A stretch of DNA of 53,025 nucleotides, from assembly GCA_002359185.1 (NCBI GenBank), contig DEML01000120.1:75656-128680 (forward strand), written 5' to 3'. The stretch is from Planctomycetaceae bacterium UBA2671. Its GTDB lineage: Bacteria; Planctomycetota; Planctomycetia; Planctomycetales; Planctomycetaceae. This document shows positions 44,642-52,963 of the stretch, one piece after another (the first letter of the stretch is position 1; every line of letters starts with the position of its first letter). The translations under genes were made by a program, and so were the position numbers. Under the pieces are notes generated by a model, which saw only the letters and a list, made by a program, of their open reading frames with translations, was not told the origin of the DNA and did no database searches.

Positions 44642-45090
44642 AAATGAATCCAACAGGCTTTCTGACAAGAGTGGCCATTATTGTGATGCTCAGCACTTCT
44701 GTGGGATGCCTGGCAGATAATCCCGAGGAATCTGGTCATGCCGAGCATGTGATCCCGGAACATAAGCCGGCTGATTACGTCAGTGCAGTCGAGCAATTGG
44801 AGATCCGTACATCCAACTCTCTGCCAGAAAATTCAGAGCAACGACAACAACTCACCGATATTGTCGGCTGGCTGCCGGAACTGGCAGCTCAAACCGATTT
44901 GCCGAAAGCAGACTGGGATCGGATTCAGGAACTGAGCGAAAAGTATCAGGCTCTGGCAAAGCAACAGGATGCGAAATTGCTGATTCAGGAGATCCAGGCA
45001 GACCTCGATGAACTCAAGCAGCTGGCAGAAAAAACAATCGAATTAGACGCCTTCAACACATACGACCAGAAAGAACTGACTGATGAGTGA
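44638..45090 (+). CDS. Small lipoprotein with helical body
   Basis: 150 residues. The lipoprotein signal ends TSVGC (Cys24). The mature start contains HAEHVIPEHKP, a few possible metal ligands, followed by an almost wholly helical, Gln/Glu/Leu-rich remainder (residues 90-140) that may form a coiled coil. I do not recognise a family. It overlaps MoxR by four bases at its start and the permease gene by eight at its end, so it is locked into the operon and probably serves the permease on the outer side of the membrane. Confidence 0.75.
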   Translation: MKMNPTGFLTRVAIIVMLSTSVGCLADNPEESGHAEHVIPEHKPADYVSAVEQLEIRTSNSLPENSEQRQQLTDIVGWLPELAAQTDLPKADWDRIQELSEKYQALAKQQDAKLLIQEIQADLDELKQLAEKTIELDAFNTYDQKELTDE

Positions 45091-46642
45091 AGCAATTTTC
45101 TGGGGAGGAGTGCTGCGGGTCGCTCAATCGGTCAGTCAGGCCGCCCCATTTATCCTGACAGGTTTTATCATCGCAGCTGTGTTTCGTCGCTGGCTCGGTC
45201 CGCAAAGCGTTCGCAAGCTTTTCGGTGAGGGAACCTGGCGATCGTTGCCACAAGCCTGGGCATTGGGGATGTTACTTCCTGTCTGTTCGCTGGGGGTGAT
45301 TCCTGTGATGCGGGAAATGAAGCGAGCCGGCTTGAGAGGGGGGACGATTCTCGCCTTCGGTTTGACGGCTCCGCTGTTCAATCCGTTATCGGTGCTTTAT
45401 GGGCTGACACTTTCTGAACCCTTCACAATTTTTGCATTCTCAATCTGTTCTCTTGTCGTTGTCACCTGCATTGGCTTGCTGTTCGACTGGGCATTTCCTG
45501 CAAAAGTTGAACAGGAAGTTCATGAAGAGAGCGTACCCTATGGAATCAAGCGGATTCTCTCCGTGTTTGTTTCGATGGGAAAAGATTTCTGGAGTTACTC
45601 AATCGTTTACATTCTGATTGGTTTGAGCGGCATCGTATTCTTGAATGTCATCCTGCCGAAAGCTTCGTTTCAAACCTCCGTCAACGGCGGTGATCTGTGG
45701 GCTCCGATCTTAATGACCGGCGTGGCTATTCCCGCTTATGCGACTCCGATGCTCGCGATGTCTCAATTGGGGACGATGTTTCAGCACGGCAATTCAGTGG
45801 GAGCTGCGTTTGCATTGCTGATTCTCGGGGCGGGTCTGAACTTCGGCATCATCGTTTGGATGGTCGTCGCTTACGGCTGGAAGAAGTCGGTTTGCTGGAT
45901 GGTCGTGCTGTTGGGAGTTGTGTTGGGGTTGGGTTACGGATTGGAAAAGCCACTCTATCCCACCGATATCGATCCGGCCGATCACTCCCATGCGTTTGAT
46001 GTGTACTGCTGCCCGTTCTCGGTCGATCAAAGTCATTTGCCGGCAGCAGTCTGGCAAAAACTTGAGGATGATGTTCGCCCGGAAGAAACCTTTGGCATGA
46101 TCAGTCTGTTCGTCATTGCTTTAACAGGCCTGATGTTTTTGGCTGTTGAACGACGATTCAATCTCGAACGCTGGCTGACATCTTCGCCAGAAATAACTGA
46201 TGAAAAATCCCGCAGTATGGATGTCGTGCTACCAAACTGGGTTCTGGCTGCTGCAGCAATTATTGGTCTGGTGGCCGTCAGCGTGGCGATGTGCTTTGCC
46301 TATTATCCCTCACCGGAAGAATGCCTGGAAGAGATATTCATCGTCAAGGGAGAGGTTCTCTCCGCAGCTCGCAGTGGCCACGACTCCCACGCCATGCACT
46401 GGATTCCTGTCTGGGAGGACTGGAACCGACGAATTCAAGTGGGCGTGTATTTACGTGAGTTCCAACTGAGTGACTATCAACGCATGAAAGCTCGTGTCGT
46501 TGCCGATTACATCGAACTGCTCGAACATGCCATCGAAGATGACGATCAGGAAGAAGTCAAACACTATGCAACATTACTGGCCAGGGCACACTCACGGATG
46601 GTGAGAGCCTATCAAACCGTTTCTAAAGAATCAGCAGAATAA
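45083..46642 (+). CDS. YraQ/DUF318-type permease (Cu/Zn-efflux-like)
   Basis: 519 residues, about eight to ten membrane segments. The first half shows the DUF318 permease pattern: APFILTGFIIAAVFRRWLG, LLPVCSLGVIPVMREMKRAGL with the conserved Cys68, and FGLTAPLFNPLSVLYGL. A second copy of the pattern is in TGVAIPAYATPMLAM. Members with this core are annotated as Cu/Zn efflux or arsenic/organic permeases. The loop at 290-320 has DHSHAFDVYCCPFSVDQSH, a likely metal site. The last about 110 residues form a soluble helical domain beyond a final membrane segment, unusual for the family. Its operon partners include a lipoprotein and an ABC exporter. Confidence 0.85.
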   Translation: MSEAIFWGGVLRVAQSVSQAAPFILTGFIIAAVFRRWLGPQSVRKLFGEGTWRSLPQAWALGMLLPVCSLGVIPVMREMKRAGLRGGTILAFGLTAPLFNPLSVLYGLTLSEPFTIFAFSICSLVVVTCIGLLFDWAFPAKVEQEVHEESVPYGIKRILSVFVSMGKDFWSYSIVYILIGLSGIVFLNVILPKASFQTSVNGGDLWAPILMTGVAIPAYATPMLAMSQLGTMFQHGNSVGAAFALLILGAGLNFGIIVWMVVAYGWKKSVCWMVVLLGVVLGLGYGLEKPLYPTDIDPADHSHAFDVYCCPFSVDQSHLPAAVWQKLEDDVRPEETFGMISLFVIALTGLMFLAVERRFNLERWLTSSPEITDEKSRSMDVVLPNWVLAAAAIIGLVAVSVAMCFAYYPSPEECLEEIFIVKGEVLSAARSGHDSHAMHWIPVWEDWNRRIQVGVYLREFQLSDYQRMKARVVADYIELLEHAIEDDDQEEVKHYATLLARAHSRMVRAYQTVSKESAE

Positions 46643-46688
46643 ATTTTGTTCGGATGAGTTGTCTCGTCTTTTTTCGACTGAAGTATGT

Positions 46689-47057
46689 ATGAGTTTCCGT
46701 CAATCCAATCTTGCTCAACTTCTCGGCGGGTTAATCGTCTGCAATGCCTTCTCCGGTGGTGTTTGCTGGATATTGACGGGCCCTGGCATGCACTGGATGA
46801 CCGGTACAATGATCTGCGTGGCCCTCTGGCTGATCCTGGAGGGCATTCCCTTTGTCGATGAAATCCCCTGGAGCCTGGGGATCAGTTTGGGACTGGTCAT
46901 GGTTCTGATCATTGTAATCCAGCAGCAGGATACTTCGCTCTCGATCTGGTTGCGGTACGGACCTTTCTCGGCTTTCGGCTTCCTGATTTGTCTGATCGTT
47001 CTGATAACAATCCAAGTCATTGATCGTGCCCTGAAACTCAGGGAGGTGGTCGAATGA
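46689..47057 (+). CDS. Small integral membrane protein
   Basis: 122 residues from ATG 46689; a TTG ten codons earlier keeps the frame open but has no ribosome site. Four membrane segments fill most of the protein (LGGLIVCNAFSGGVCWIL, TGTMICVALWLILEGI, LGISLGLVMVLIIVI, FSAFGFLICLIVLITI). No family was recognised. The last codons overlap the next gene by four bases (ATGA), so the two products are made together and may interact. Confidence 0.7.
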   Translation: MSFRQSNLAQLLGGLIVCNAFSGGVCWILTGPGMHWMTGTMICVALWLILEGIPFVDEIPWSLGISLGLVMVLIIVIQQQDTSLSIWLRYGPFSAFGFLICLIVLITIQVIDRALKLREVVE

Positions 47058-48136
47058 ATCAGTTCATAAAAAACCAGCCTGTGGTTGCATTACTGCTTCT
47101 GATTGCTTTCGCAGTGCTGCTGTTCTGTTTTGTCATGCCCGCTTTGAATTACTGGCATAAACTGAACACCGTGCAAACTTCGATTCAGGTTATGGAAGAT
47201 CTCTCCCTCTCCGAGACGATCCTCCTGCGGCTCATGGAATTCTGCACGGGACTGGGAGTGTTCGCCATTGGAGCCTCGATTGGCAGCTATCTCAATGTAC
47301 TTGTTTATCGAATGCCACTCGGGTTATCGGTTTTCTGGAAACCTTCACACTGTCCCCAGTGCGGCCAGACGATTGCAGGCAGTGATAACATTCCAATTCT
47401 GGGTTGGATGAAACTCCATGGTCGCTGCCGTTCCTGCCAGCTGCCAATCTCTGCTCAATACCCCATCGTCGAAGCAAAAGCCGGGCTCATCATTCTTGTT
47501 CTCTTTTTCTGGCAGACCCTTTCCGGAGGCTGGAATATTCCTGTTCGTATCCCAAATTCCTATCATGGATTTGTGTGGATTATTTTTTACACTAAGTGGG
47601 ATTTAGTCGGACTGCTGCTCCTGCATGGATTTTTATTTTACACCTTGTTGACCTGGTGGCTGATTGAATTTCATCAGGAACGAATTCCTCGATATTCATT
47701 TCTGTCAGCGAGCATCTTTGTTCTATTGACGCTTTCAATCTGGCAGAAACTTTCTCCGGTGCCCTCAGGTTTCAGTCAGGTCATTGAACTCAGCCGAACG
47801 AATCCTGTGACAGGGTTCGTCTCCGGTTTGCTCGGCCTTGGTTGTGGAGGAATTCTGGGCTGGGTCGTCCAGTGGATCAACAGACTGCAGGATAAGACTT
47901 CCAACCAAAGTTTAGCCACGCACTATTTCACGGCTCTGACAGGAACTGTACTGGGGTGGCAGGCAATATTGATTATTGTTCTGTGCTGGATTCCTCTCGG
48001 ACTGATCAGCAACCTCTTCCAAAGTGAAGATCGCAGAAGAATTCCCCCACATGCAATTTTTTTGATCCTTGTCAGTCTCCATCATTTGTTCTGGAGACTG
48101 ATCTATGAACAAGTTTTTCTCAAGTTTTCCGTCTGA
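47054..48136 (+). CDS. Prepilin-peptidase homologue lacking catalytic aspartates
   Basis: 360 residues, A24-type membrane protein. The N-terminal domain is well kept: GASIGSYLNVLVYRMP, then two CxxC pairs (HCPQCG and CRSCQ) as in PilD-type methyltransferase domains, then ISAQYPIVEAKAGL. In the peptidase part the first aspartate block (normally D-x5-6-IP) reads WLIEFHQERIP, with Glu at the Asp position. The second, GxGD, which precedes LGWQA, reads ATHYFTALTGTVLGWQ and has no Asp. Aspartyl protease activity is therefore doubtful; the N-methyltransferase half might still act, or the protein may be a membrane scaffold. It starts inside the previous gene's stop. Confidence 0.85.
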   Translation: MNQFIKNQPVVALLLLIAFAVLLFCFVMPALNYWHKLNTVQTSIQVMEDLSLSETILLRLMEFCTGLGVFAIGASIGSYLNVLVYRMPLGLSVFWKPSHCPQCGQTIAGSDNIPILGWMKLHGRCRSCQLPISAQYPIVEAKAGLIILVLFFWQTLSGGWNIPVRIPNSYHGFVWIIFYTKWDLVGLLLLHGFLFYTLLTWWLIEFHQERIPRYSFLSASIFVLLTLSIWQKLSPVPSGFSQVIELSRTNPVTGFVSGLLGLGCGGILGWVVQWINRLQDKTSNQSLATHYFTALTGTVLGWQAILIIVLCWIPLGLISNLFQSEDRRRIPPHAIFLILVSLHHLFWRLIYEQVFLKFSV

Positions 48137-48187
48137 AGTCTCCGTTTAAACTTCAGGCACCAATTCTGATTCCCGAAAGGAATAATT

Positions 48188-48946
48188 ATGAAGACACTCA
48201 AATGCACTCAATTCTGTCTGGCGATGCTTTTCGTTCTCGGTAACGCGGCTTTGAATACGACTTCGGCTTTCTCAGCCGATTTATCAGCCCGTCAAGTCCT
48301 CGAAAACGCCAGTGAAGAGGGGAAATACACTTATCTTCTCTTCTACAGAAATAATGATCAACGAACACGAATGATGGAATCGGAAACCAGTCAGCACGTC
48401 AAAAACCATGCTGATCGCACGCAGTTCAAAAAAGTGCACGTCTATGATCGCGGCGAAAGCGATGTGGTTAATCAGTTCGATGCCAAACGAATTCCCGTCC
48501 CGGCTGTCATTGCGGTCGCGCCCAATGGAGCGATTACCTGTATTCATAATCGTTCGATCTCTCAGCAGCAACTGGAACGATCTCTGCTCACTACCAAGTA
48601 TGCTGAAGTCGTGCTGGCTTTGCAGAATGACAAAATCGCAGTGGTCAGCCTGCTGCCGACCGACGATTCCAAGCCGACAAAAGCGGCGCGACAGTTTCTG
48701 AAAAGCGATGACTTTTCCGATCGCTCCGTTCACATTCAGGTCTCTGCAGAAGATGAATCGGAACGCGATTTCTATGCCCGCGTTAAGGTCGATCCAGAAA
48801 CGGAACAATCTCAGGTGATTTTATTCGCCCCTCCCGGACGACATCTCGGCACCTTCGATAACGATGTCACTCTGGAGACACTCACCGAGAAAGTGCACGC
48901 CTCGGGAAGTTGCAACTGCGAAAAATGCAAACACAATCATAACTGA
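48188..48946 (+). CDS. Secreted thioredoxin-like protein with Cys/His tail
   Basis: 252 residues with a signal peptide (cleavage near AFSA|DL). Residues about 45-140 look like a thioredoxin fold (KYTYLLFYRNNDQ, then the cis-Pro region RIPVPAVIAVAPNGAIT) but no CxxC active site is present. A second similar segment follows. The end is a dense metal-ligand tail, SCNCEKCKHNHN. The protein may bind metal and pass it on, or sense it outside the membrane. AAAGGA lies before the start, and it is 51 bases after the prepilin-peptidase homologue and 41 before the ABC permease, in one operon. Confidence 0.8.
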   Translation: MKTLKCTQFCLAMLFVLGNAALNTTSAFSADLSARQVLENASEEGKYTYLLFYRNNDQRTRMMESETSQHVKNHADRTQFKKVHVYDRGESDVVNQFDAKRIPVPAVIAVAPNGAITCIHNRSISQQQLERSLLTTKYAEVVLALQNDKIAVVSLLPTDDSKPTKAARQFLKSDDFSDRSVHIQVSAEDESERDFYARVKVDPETEQSQVILFAPPGRHLGTFDNDVTLETLTEKVHASGSCNCEKCKHNHN

Positions 48947-48987
48947 TAATCGCTCTCGATATTTTTTCTCGTCACAGGAAGATCCTC

Positions 48988-50238
48988 ATGAAAATTCGTT
49001 CTCTCGTCTGGAAGGAAATCCGCCAGCGACCAGCTCCGTCGCTGGCGGCATTGCTTGCTGTTGCTTTGGGAGTTTCGGCTCTGGTCTGCGTGCAGAGCAT
49101 TGCGGATTCTTCCGCTCAACAGGTCGCCCGACAGATGTCGGAACTTGGTGCTAATATTCTCGTACTTCCTAAGTCGGCCAATCTTCAGGATTATTATGCC
49201 GCCGATCTTCACGGTGAAACACTCCCCGAAGAATATGTGACCAGCATCATTCTGGCACAAGCGGTTGGCGTGGAAGAGATGGCTCCGAAGCTCTGTCTGC
49301 AAACCACGATTCAGGAAACTCCCATCACATTGACTGGCATTCTTCCTCGATCCGAGTTTTTCAAAAAATCCTCCTGGCAAAGTGTCGACCTCATGTTTCA
49401 GGAAATGGAGGCAGGAGCGTTGGGTAGTCAGCATGAAAACTGCACGGGACGAACTTGCCAACTGACTGACGAATCGATGAAAGATCTCAAATCATATTCC
49501 AAAACCAGAGTGGTGCATGACCTGGCTCCTTATGATGCACTGATCGGAGCCGATGTCGCACAGAAACTCCAATTGACTGAGGAATCGGAATTCCAACTCC
49601 TCGGTGATACATTCCGCGTCGCCGCAGTGCTCCCCGCTTCTGGAACGATCGATGATCAACGCGTATTCGCTCACTTGCATACCGTACAGGATCTTTCGGA
49701 GCAGGGGCCGGTGGTTAATGTGATTGAGGTGATGGGCTGCTGTGAAGATGTGACAGCAGGCTTGGTCAGCGAACTTGAGGACCTGTTGCCCGAAGCGCGG
49801 GTGATTACAATTTCTCAACTGGTCGAGGCTCAAGTCGGGATGAATCGTTTGATGAGTCGGCTATCGTACTTGTTGTTCGCAATCTTGATGCTGGTCGGTG
49901 GAGCCAGTATCGCCAGTGTGATGTTTGCGAATGTTTCGGAGCGACGTCGGGAATTGGGAACACTGATGGCATTGGGAGCAACGCCGCGATATCTACAGCG
50001 ACTCGTCCTGATGAAAGCCGCGATGATCGGAATTGGCGGAGGGCTTACAGGCATGATCGCAGGAGGAGTGCTGGCAATTGTGGTCGGACCTTCCATTGTC
50101 GATGTCCCACTTTCAATTTCAATCCCGGCAATTGGCTGGGGGCTGATCATTTCGTTCCTCATTGCAATGATCTTCAGCTACCTCCCCGCCCGCAAAGCGG
50201 CTCATCTCGATCCTTCCGTCTGCTTTCAGGACGTTTGA
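48988..50238 (+). CDS. FtsX/MacB-like ABC transporter permease
   Basis: 416 residues. One membrane segment at the N-terminus (LAALLAVALGVSALVCVQSI), a periplasmic MacB-PCD-type domain of about 230 residues, then three membrane segments typical of the FtsX domain with VSERRRELGTLMALGATPRYLQRLVL and the ending LPARKAAHLDP. The periplasmic part carries two Cys groups (ENCTGRTCQLT and MGCCEDVT), uncommon in MacB/LolC proteins. Such permeases do not pump across the inner membrane but move lipoproteins, peptides or signals by mechanotransmission. It pairs with the ATPase encoded next (35-base gap). Confidence 0.92.
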   Translation: MKIRSLVWKEIRQRPAPSLAALLAVALGVSALVCVQSIADSSAQQVARQMSELGANILVLPKSANLQDYYAADLHGETLPEEYVTSIILAQAVGVEEMAPKLCLQTTIQETPITLTGILPRSEFFKKSSWQSVDLMFQEMEAGALGSQHENCTGRTCQLTDESMKDLKSYSKTRVVHDLAPYDALIGADVAQKLQLTEESEFQLLGDTFRVAAVLPASGTIDDQRVFAHLHTVQDLSEQGPVVNVIEVMGCCEDVTAGLVSELEDLLPEARVITISQLVEAQVGMNRLMSRLSYLLFAILMLVGGASIASVMFANVSERRRELGTLMALGATPRYLQRLVLMKAAMIGIGGGLTGMIAGGVLAIVVGPSIVDVPLSISIPAIGWGLIISFLIAMIFSYLPARKAAHLDPSVCFQDV

Positions 50239-50273
50239 TCCGATTATATTTTAACTGACACGAGAATGATATT

Positions 50274-50975
50274 ATGCTCGAACTGATCGAAGTTTCTAAA
50301 CAATACTCCCGTCGCAATCAGCCCGTCGATGCTTTACGCTCGACCAGTTTGAAAGTCGATACCGGGAAATTCATTGCCATCGTCGGACCAAGTGGAAGTG
50401 GAAAAACAACGCTCCTCTCAATCCTGGGAGGCATGCTCGCTCCCAGTTCCGGAGAAGTGAAACTCCTCGGAGAAAGTTTGTATCAACTCGATTCAAGTGT
50501 CCGTGCAAAATTTCGCAATGAGAAAATCGGCTTCGTCTTTCAGAACTTCAACTTAGTTCCCTGGCTCACCGCTCTGGAGAACGTTCAACTCCCATTGTCT
50601 ATCTTTGGAAGTGAAGCCGATGTGCAACAATCCCGAGCAATGGAACTACTCGAACGATTCCAACTGACCGACCGAGCCGACCACAAACCTTCAGAACTCA
50701 GTGCCGGTCAACAGCAGCGAGTCGCCCTGGCCAGAACACTCATCACCACTCCCAAACTGATCCTGGCCGATGAACCAACAGGAAATCTCGATCCTGAGGC
50801 AAAACAACTCGTTCTGGAAACCTTAGTAAATTGTCGTGAAAAATCCGGACAAACCGTGATCCTGGTCACACACGATCATTCAATTGCCAGTTCAGCCGAT
50901 CGCGTGATGACAATGAAAGAGGGCATATTGAGCGAAACCTCATCCAGTATACTTTCGGTCGTGGCAGCCGGGTGA
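50274..50975 (+). CDS. LolD/MacB-like ABC transporter ATPase
   Basis: 233 residues. Walker A GPSGSGKTT (38-46), Q-loop in FVFQNFNLVPWLTALENV, signature LSAGQQQRVALA, Walker B LILADEPTGNLD and H-loop VTHDHSIA are all present. The Q-loop context FNLVPWLTALENVQLP is that of LolD/MacB-type ATPases that partner FtsX-like permeases. It follows its permease and is the last gene of the 40-51 kb operon; the following gene is on the other strand. The product should energise that permease in the cytoplasm. Confidence 0.96.
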   Translation: MLELIEVSKQYSRRNQPVDALRSTSLKVDTGKFIAIVGPSGSGKTTLLSILGGMLAPSSGEVKLLGESLYQLDSSVRAKFRNEKIGFVFQNFNLVPWLTALENVQLPLSIFGSEADVQQSRAMELLERFQLTDRADHKPSELSAGQQQRVALARTLITTPKLILADEPTGNLDPEAKQLVLETLVNCREKSGQTVILVTHDHSIASSADRVMTMKEGILSETSSSILSVVAAG

Positions 50976-51003
50976 TGGTATGAAGAGAACAGAAGCGGGT
51001 GAA

Positions 51004-51450
51004 TTATTCTGAGGCGATCACAATTACAAGATCATTCAACTCCTTCGCCTCAACTTTCTCTCTCAAGTCCGATTGCTCGTAACTTGAGTAACGGGATGGA
51101 ACGGCTTCGCCGTGATCCTGGGTATGTTGTATGACTCCATCATTCATCACCATTTGAATGACGATCACCCTGTGTTCACCAGCGACCGCACCATCGTCTT
51201 CCCGATAAGTGCCTAGAACAAAAGTACCATCTGGTGAAATCTTCCCGGTGGCGGTTGTTCCATGTTCGATTGACTCAAGTTCAATCACTCCAGTTTTAAC
51301 CAACTCTCCACCTTCGAATTGAACTCTTCCGCGACACGGATAAGTCGGAATTCGATCTGAACTACAGCCACATACAGCGAATAAGATAATTAATGTGGCC
51401 AGGAAATTTCGAGTTATGAAATAATGAGTTGAAAAAGGTTTGTTATTCAC
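51004..51450 (-). CDS. Transthyretin-like lipoprotein
   Basis: 148 residues with a lipoprotein signal ending VCGC (Cys29). The mature part, CRGRVQFEGGELVKTGVIEL then GTFVLGTYREDDGAVAGEHRVIVIQ, has the beta-sandwich pattern seen in the lipoprotein at 9316-9795, including the G-x-F-x-L and GEHRV segments. It starts two bases after the stop of the DUF1559 remnant, the same order as at 9316-10899. An envelope role together with DUF1559 proteins is probable. It may have lost its natural partner, since that gene is truncated. Confidence 0.8.
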   Translation of the reverse strand: MNNKPFSTHYFITRNFLATLIILFAVCGCSSDRIPTYPCRGRVQFEGGELVKTGVIELESIEHGTTATGKISPDGTFVLGTYREDDGAVAGEHRVIVIQMVMNDGVIQHTQDHGEAVPSRYSSYEQSDLREKVEAKELNDLVIVIASE

Positions 51451-51452
51451 GG

Positions 51453-51779
51453 CTAAAATTCACCAATCGTTTGACCATCGTGACGATTGGCAAGATGACC
51501 AGCTAATCGACTGCTCAGCTGAGTATTGACAGACTGGACATGGCCATCGACGAAAGCAAAGTTGATGAAACCTCGGTGATGACTTCCAAAGGAAAATTCT
51601 GTAGCTCGTTGATCGACTGGACTGTGAGCAAGTGGAATTCCCGGCCCTGCAATTCGAGAGGAATGCAGTAAAAATTTACCAACGTACGCAGGACCATTAT
51701 AAGGTGCTTTCGTCAGTTCACCGGTAGGGACATGCGATTCCCCAAGTAAAGAATCCATTAAATCCCTTAGGAGAATCAA
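51453..51779 (-). pseudogene. 5'-truncated DUF1559 gene remnant
   Basis: 108 codons read as the C-terminal third of a DUF1559 protein: FGSHHRGFINFAFVDGHVQ matches the family's H-x-G-G-x4-DG block, and NRHDGQTIGEF matches the ends NDGEVLGEF and SDGQPLGEL of the two intact paralogues here. The prepilin signal and the signature VQQAREAARR are absent upstream (51780-52026 has no such frame). It is therefore a remnant, although the frame is still open from an ATG. The lipoprotein gene downstream remains intact. Confidence 0.85.
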
Positions 51780-52026
51780 TATTACTCATTAAATGCGAGT
51801 TGGTTAAACCAGGGCAAAATTATCGGACAATAACAGGCTGCAGTCGGAATCCAGCAATAATGATTCCGCTCAATGGGGAATCATCGATTGTAGAATATTG
51901 AAGTCTCATGTTCTGGACATTAAGTGACAAATTCCATTTTTTCAAAACTTGGGATTGTCTAATGTTTCACTAACATAGAGTACATGTGCTCAGAAATAAT
52001 TTTTCTTCCCATCCTCAGGACTGGAC

Positions 52027-52911
52027 ATGAACGGGATACAGAACCAGCACAGTTCCGCAGTGAGATTCGTAATCGATAGTGGTCTGTTTCTGATACTCAT
52101 TGGTTGCTTTCATGTTTTCGTATTTCTTGTGGATGGGGGTTCCTGGAGTGGTACGCTCTCTTGGCGTAAACCGATTTTGTTCGGTATCTCAACTGGAGTA
52201 ACGCTCCTCTCATTGTCGTGGGTTGCTGGACTGCTTCAGGCAAAAAAACGCGATCTTTTCAGCTTTAGGCTCATCGGGATATTTCTTGTCATTGAGGTCT
52301 TGTTGATTACAGTGCAGACATGGCGATCTGAGCCTTCACATTTTAATACCAATTCTGCTTTAAACTCATCTATACAATTCTTTACGGAACTCCTGGTAAC
52401 GATCAGCGTGATTGTGATTGCCGATCTGACGTTTCGCTCGTTTGGTCGTTTGACTGTCCCGGCCGACATGAAGTTGGCCGTCCGTGGTGGAATGAGTTTA
52501 TTGCTGGCTGGATGCCTGATCGGTTTCCTCATACTTGGAATTGGCTACCACCAGTTGTCGATTGATAGAGCTCCCGAAACATATGGCACACGTGGTGTGC
52601 TTAAATATCCGCATGGTATTCCGCTACATGCAATTCAAATATTACCGCTGATTTCATGGCTATCAGAGCGTTTCGGTCATGAGACGAGAACCAGGACGAT
52701 GCTGGTTCAAACAGGACTTGCGTTTGTTATCGCGTTTACTGGCTTTGGTCTGCTGCAGACGTTTACGGGACATTCTCGATTTGAAAGCTGGGCTGGACTG
52801 TATCTGTATTGGGGCTCTTGCATCGTAATTATTGGTTTATGGCTTGTTTCCACTTGGAGTCATTTGATGAGTCAAAATGTACCTTCCTCGGCAGTGTGTG
52901 ATGTTGAATGA
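52027..52911 (+). CDS. Multi-pass membrane protein of unknown function
   Basis: 294 residues with about seven to eight membrane segments (for example FVIDSGLFLILIGCFHVFVFL, GISTGVTLLSLSWVAGLLQ, LLVTISVIVIADLTF, GMSLLLAGCLIGFLILGI and WAGLYLYWGSCIVIIGLWLV). Between them are the polar loops SWRKPILFGIST and LKYPHGIPLHAIQILPLISWL. No family was recognised with certainty; there are no transporter or enzyme motifs. It has a good ribosome site (AGGA). It stands alone, divergent from the DUF1559 remnant, and the edge repeat at 52964 follows it. Confidence 0.75.
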   Translation: MNGIQNQHSSAVRFVIDSGLFLILIGCFHVFVFLVDGGSWSGTLSWRKPILFGISTGVTLLSLSWVAGLLQAKKRDLFSFRLIGIFLVIEVLLITVQTWRSEPSHFNTNSALNSSIQFFTELLVTISVIVIADLTFRSFGRLTVPADMKLAVRGGMSLLLAGCLIGFLILGIGYHQLSIDRAPETYGTRGVLKYPHGIPLHAIQILPLISWLSERFGHETRTRTMLVQTGLAFVIAFTGFGLLQTFTGHSRFESWAGLYLYWGSCIVIIGLWLVSTWSHLMSQNVPSSAVCDVE

Positions 52912-52963
52912 GAAGAAAACTTTTTATCAGAAAGTTGGTTGAGTCGTAATTAGGGCTATAGTC

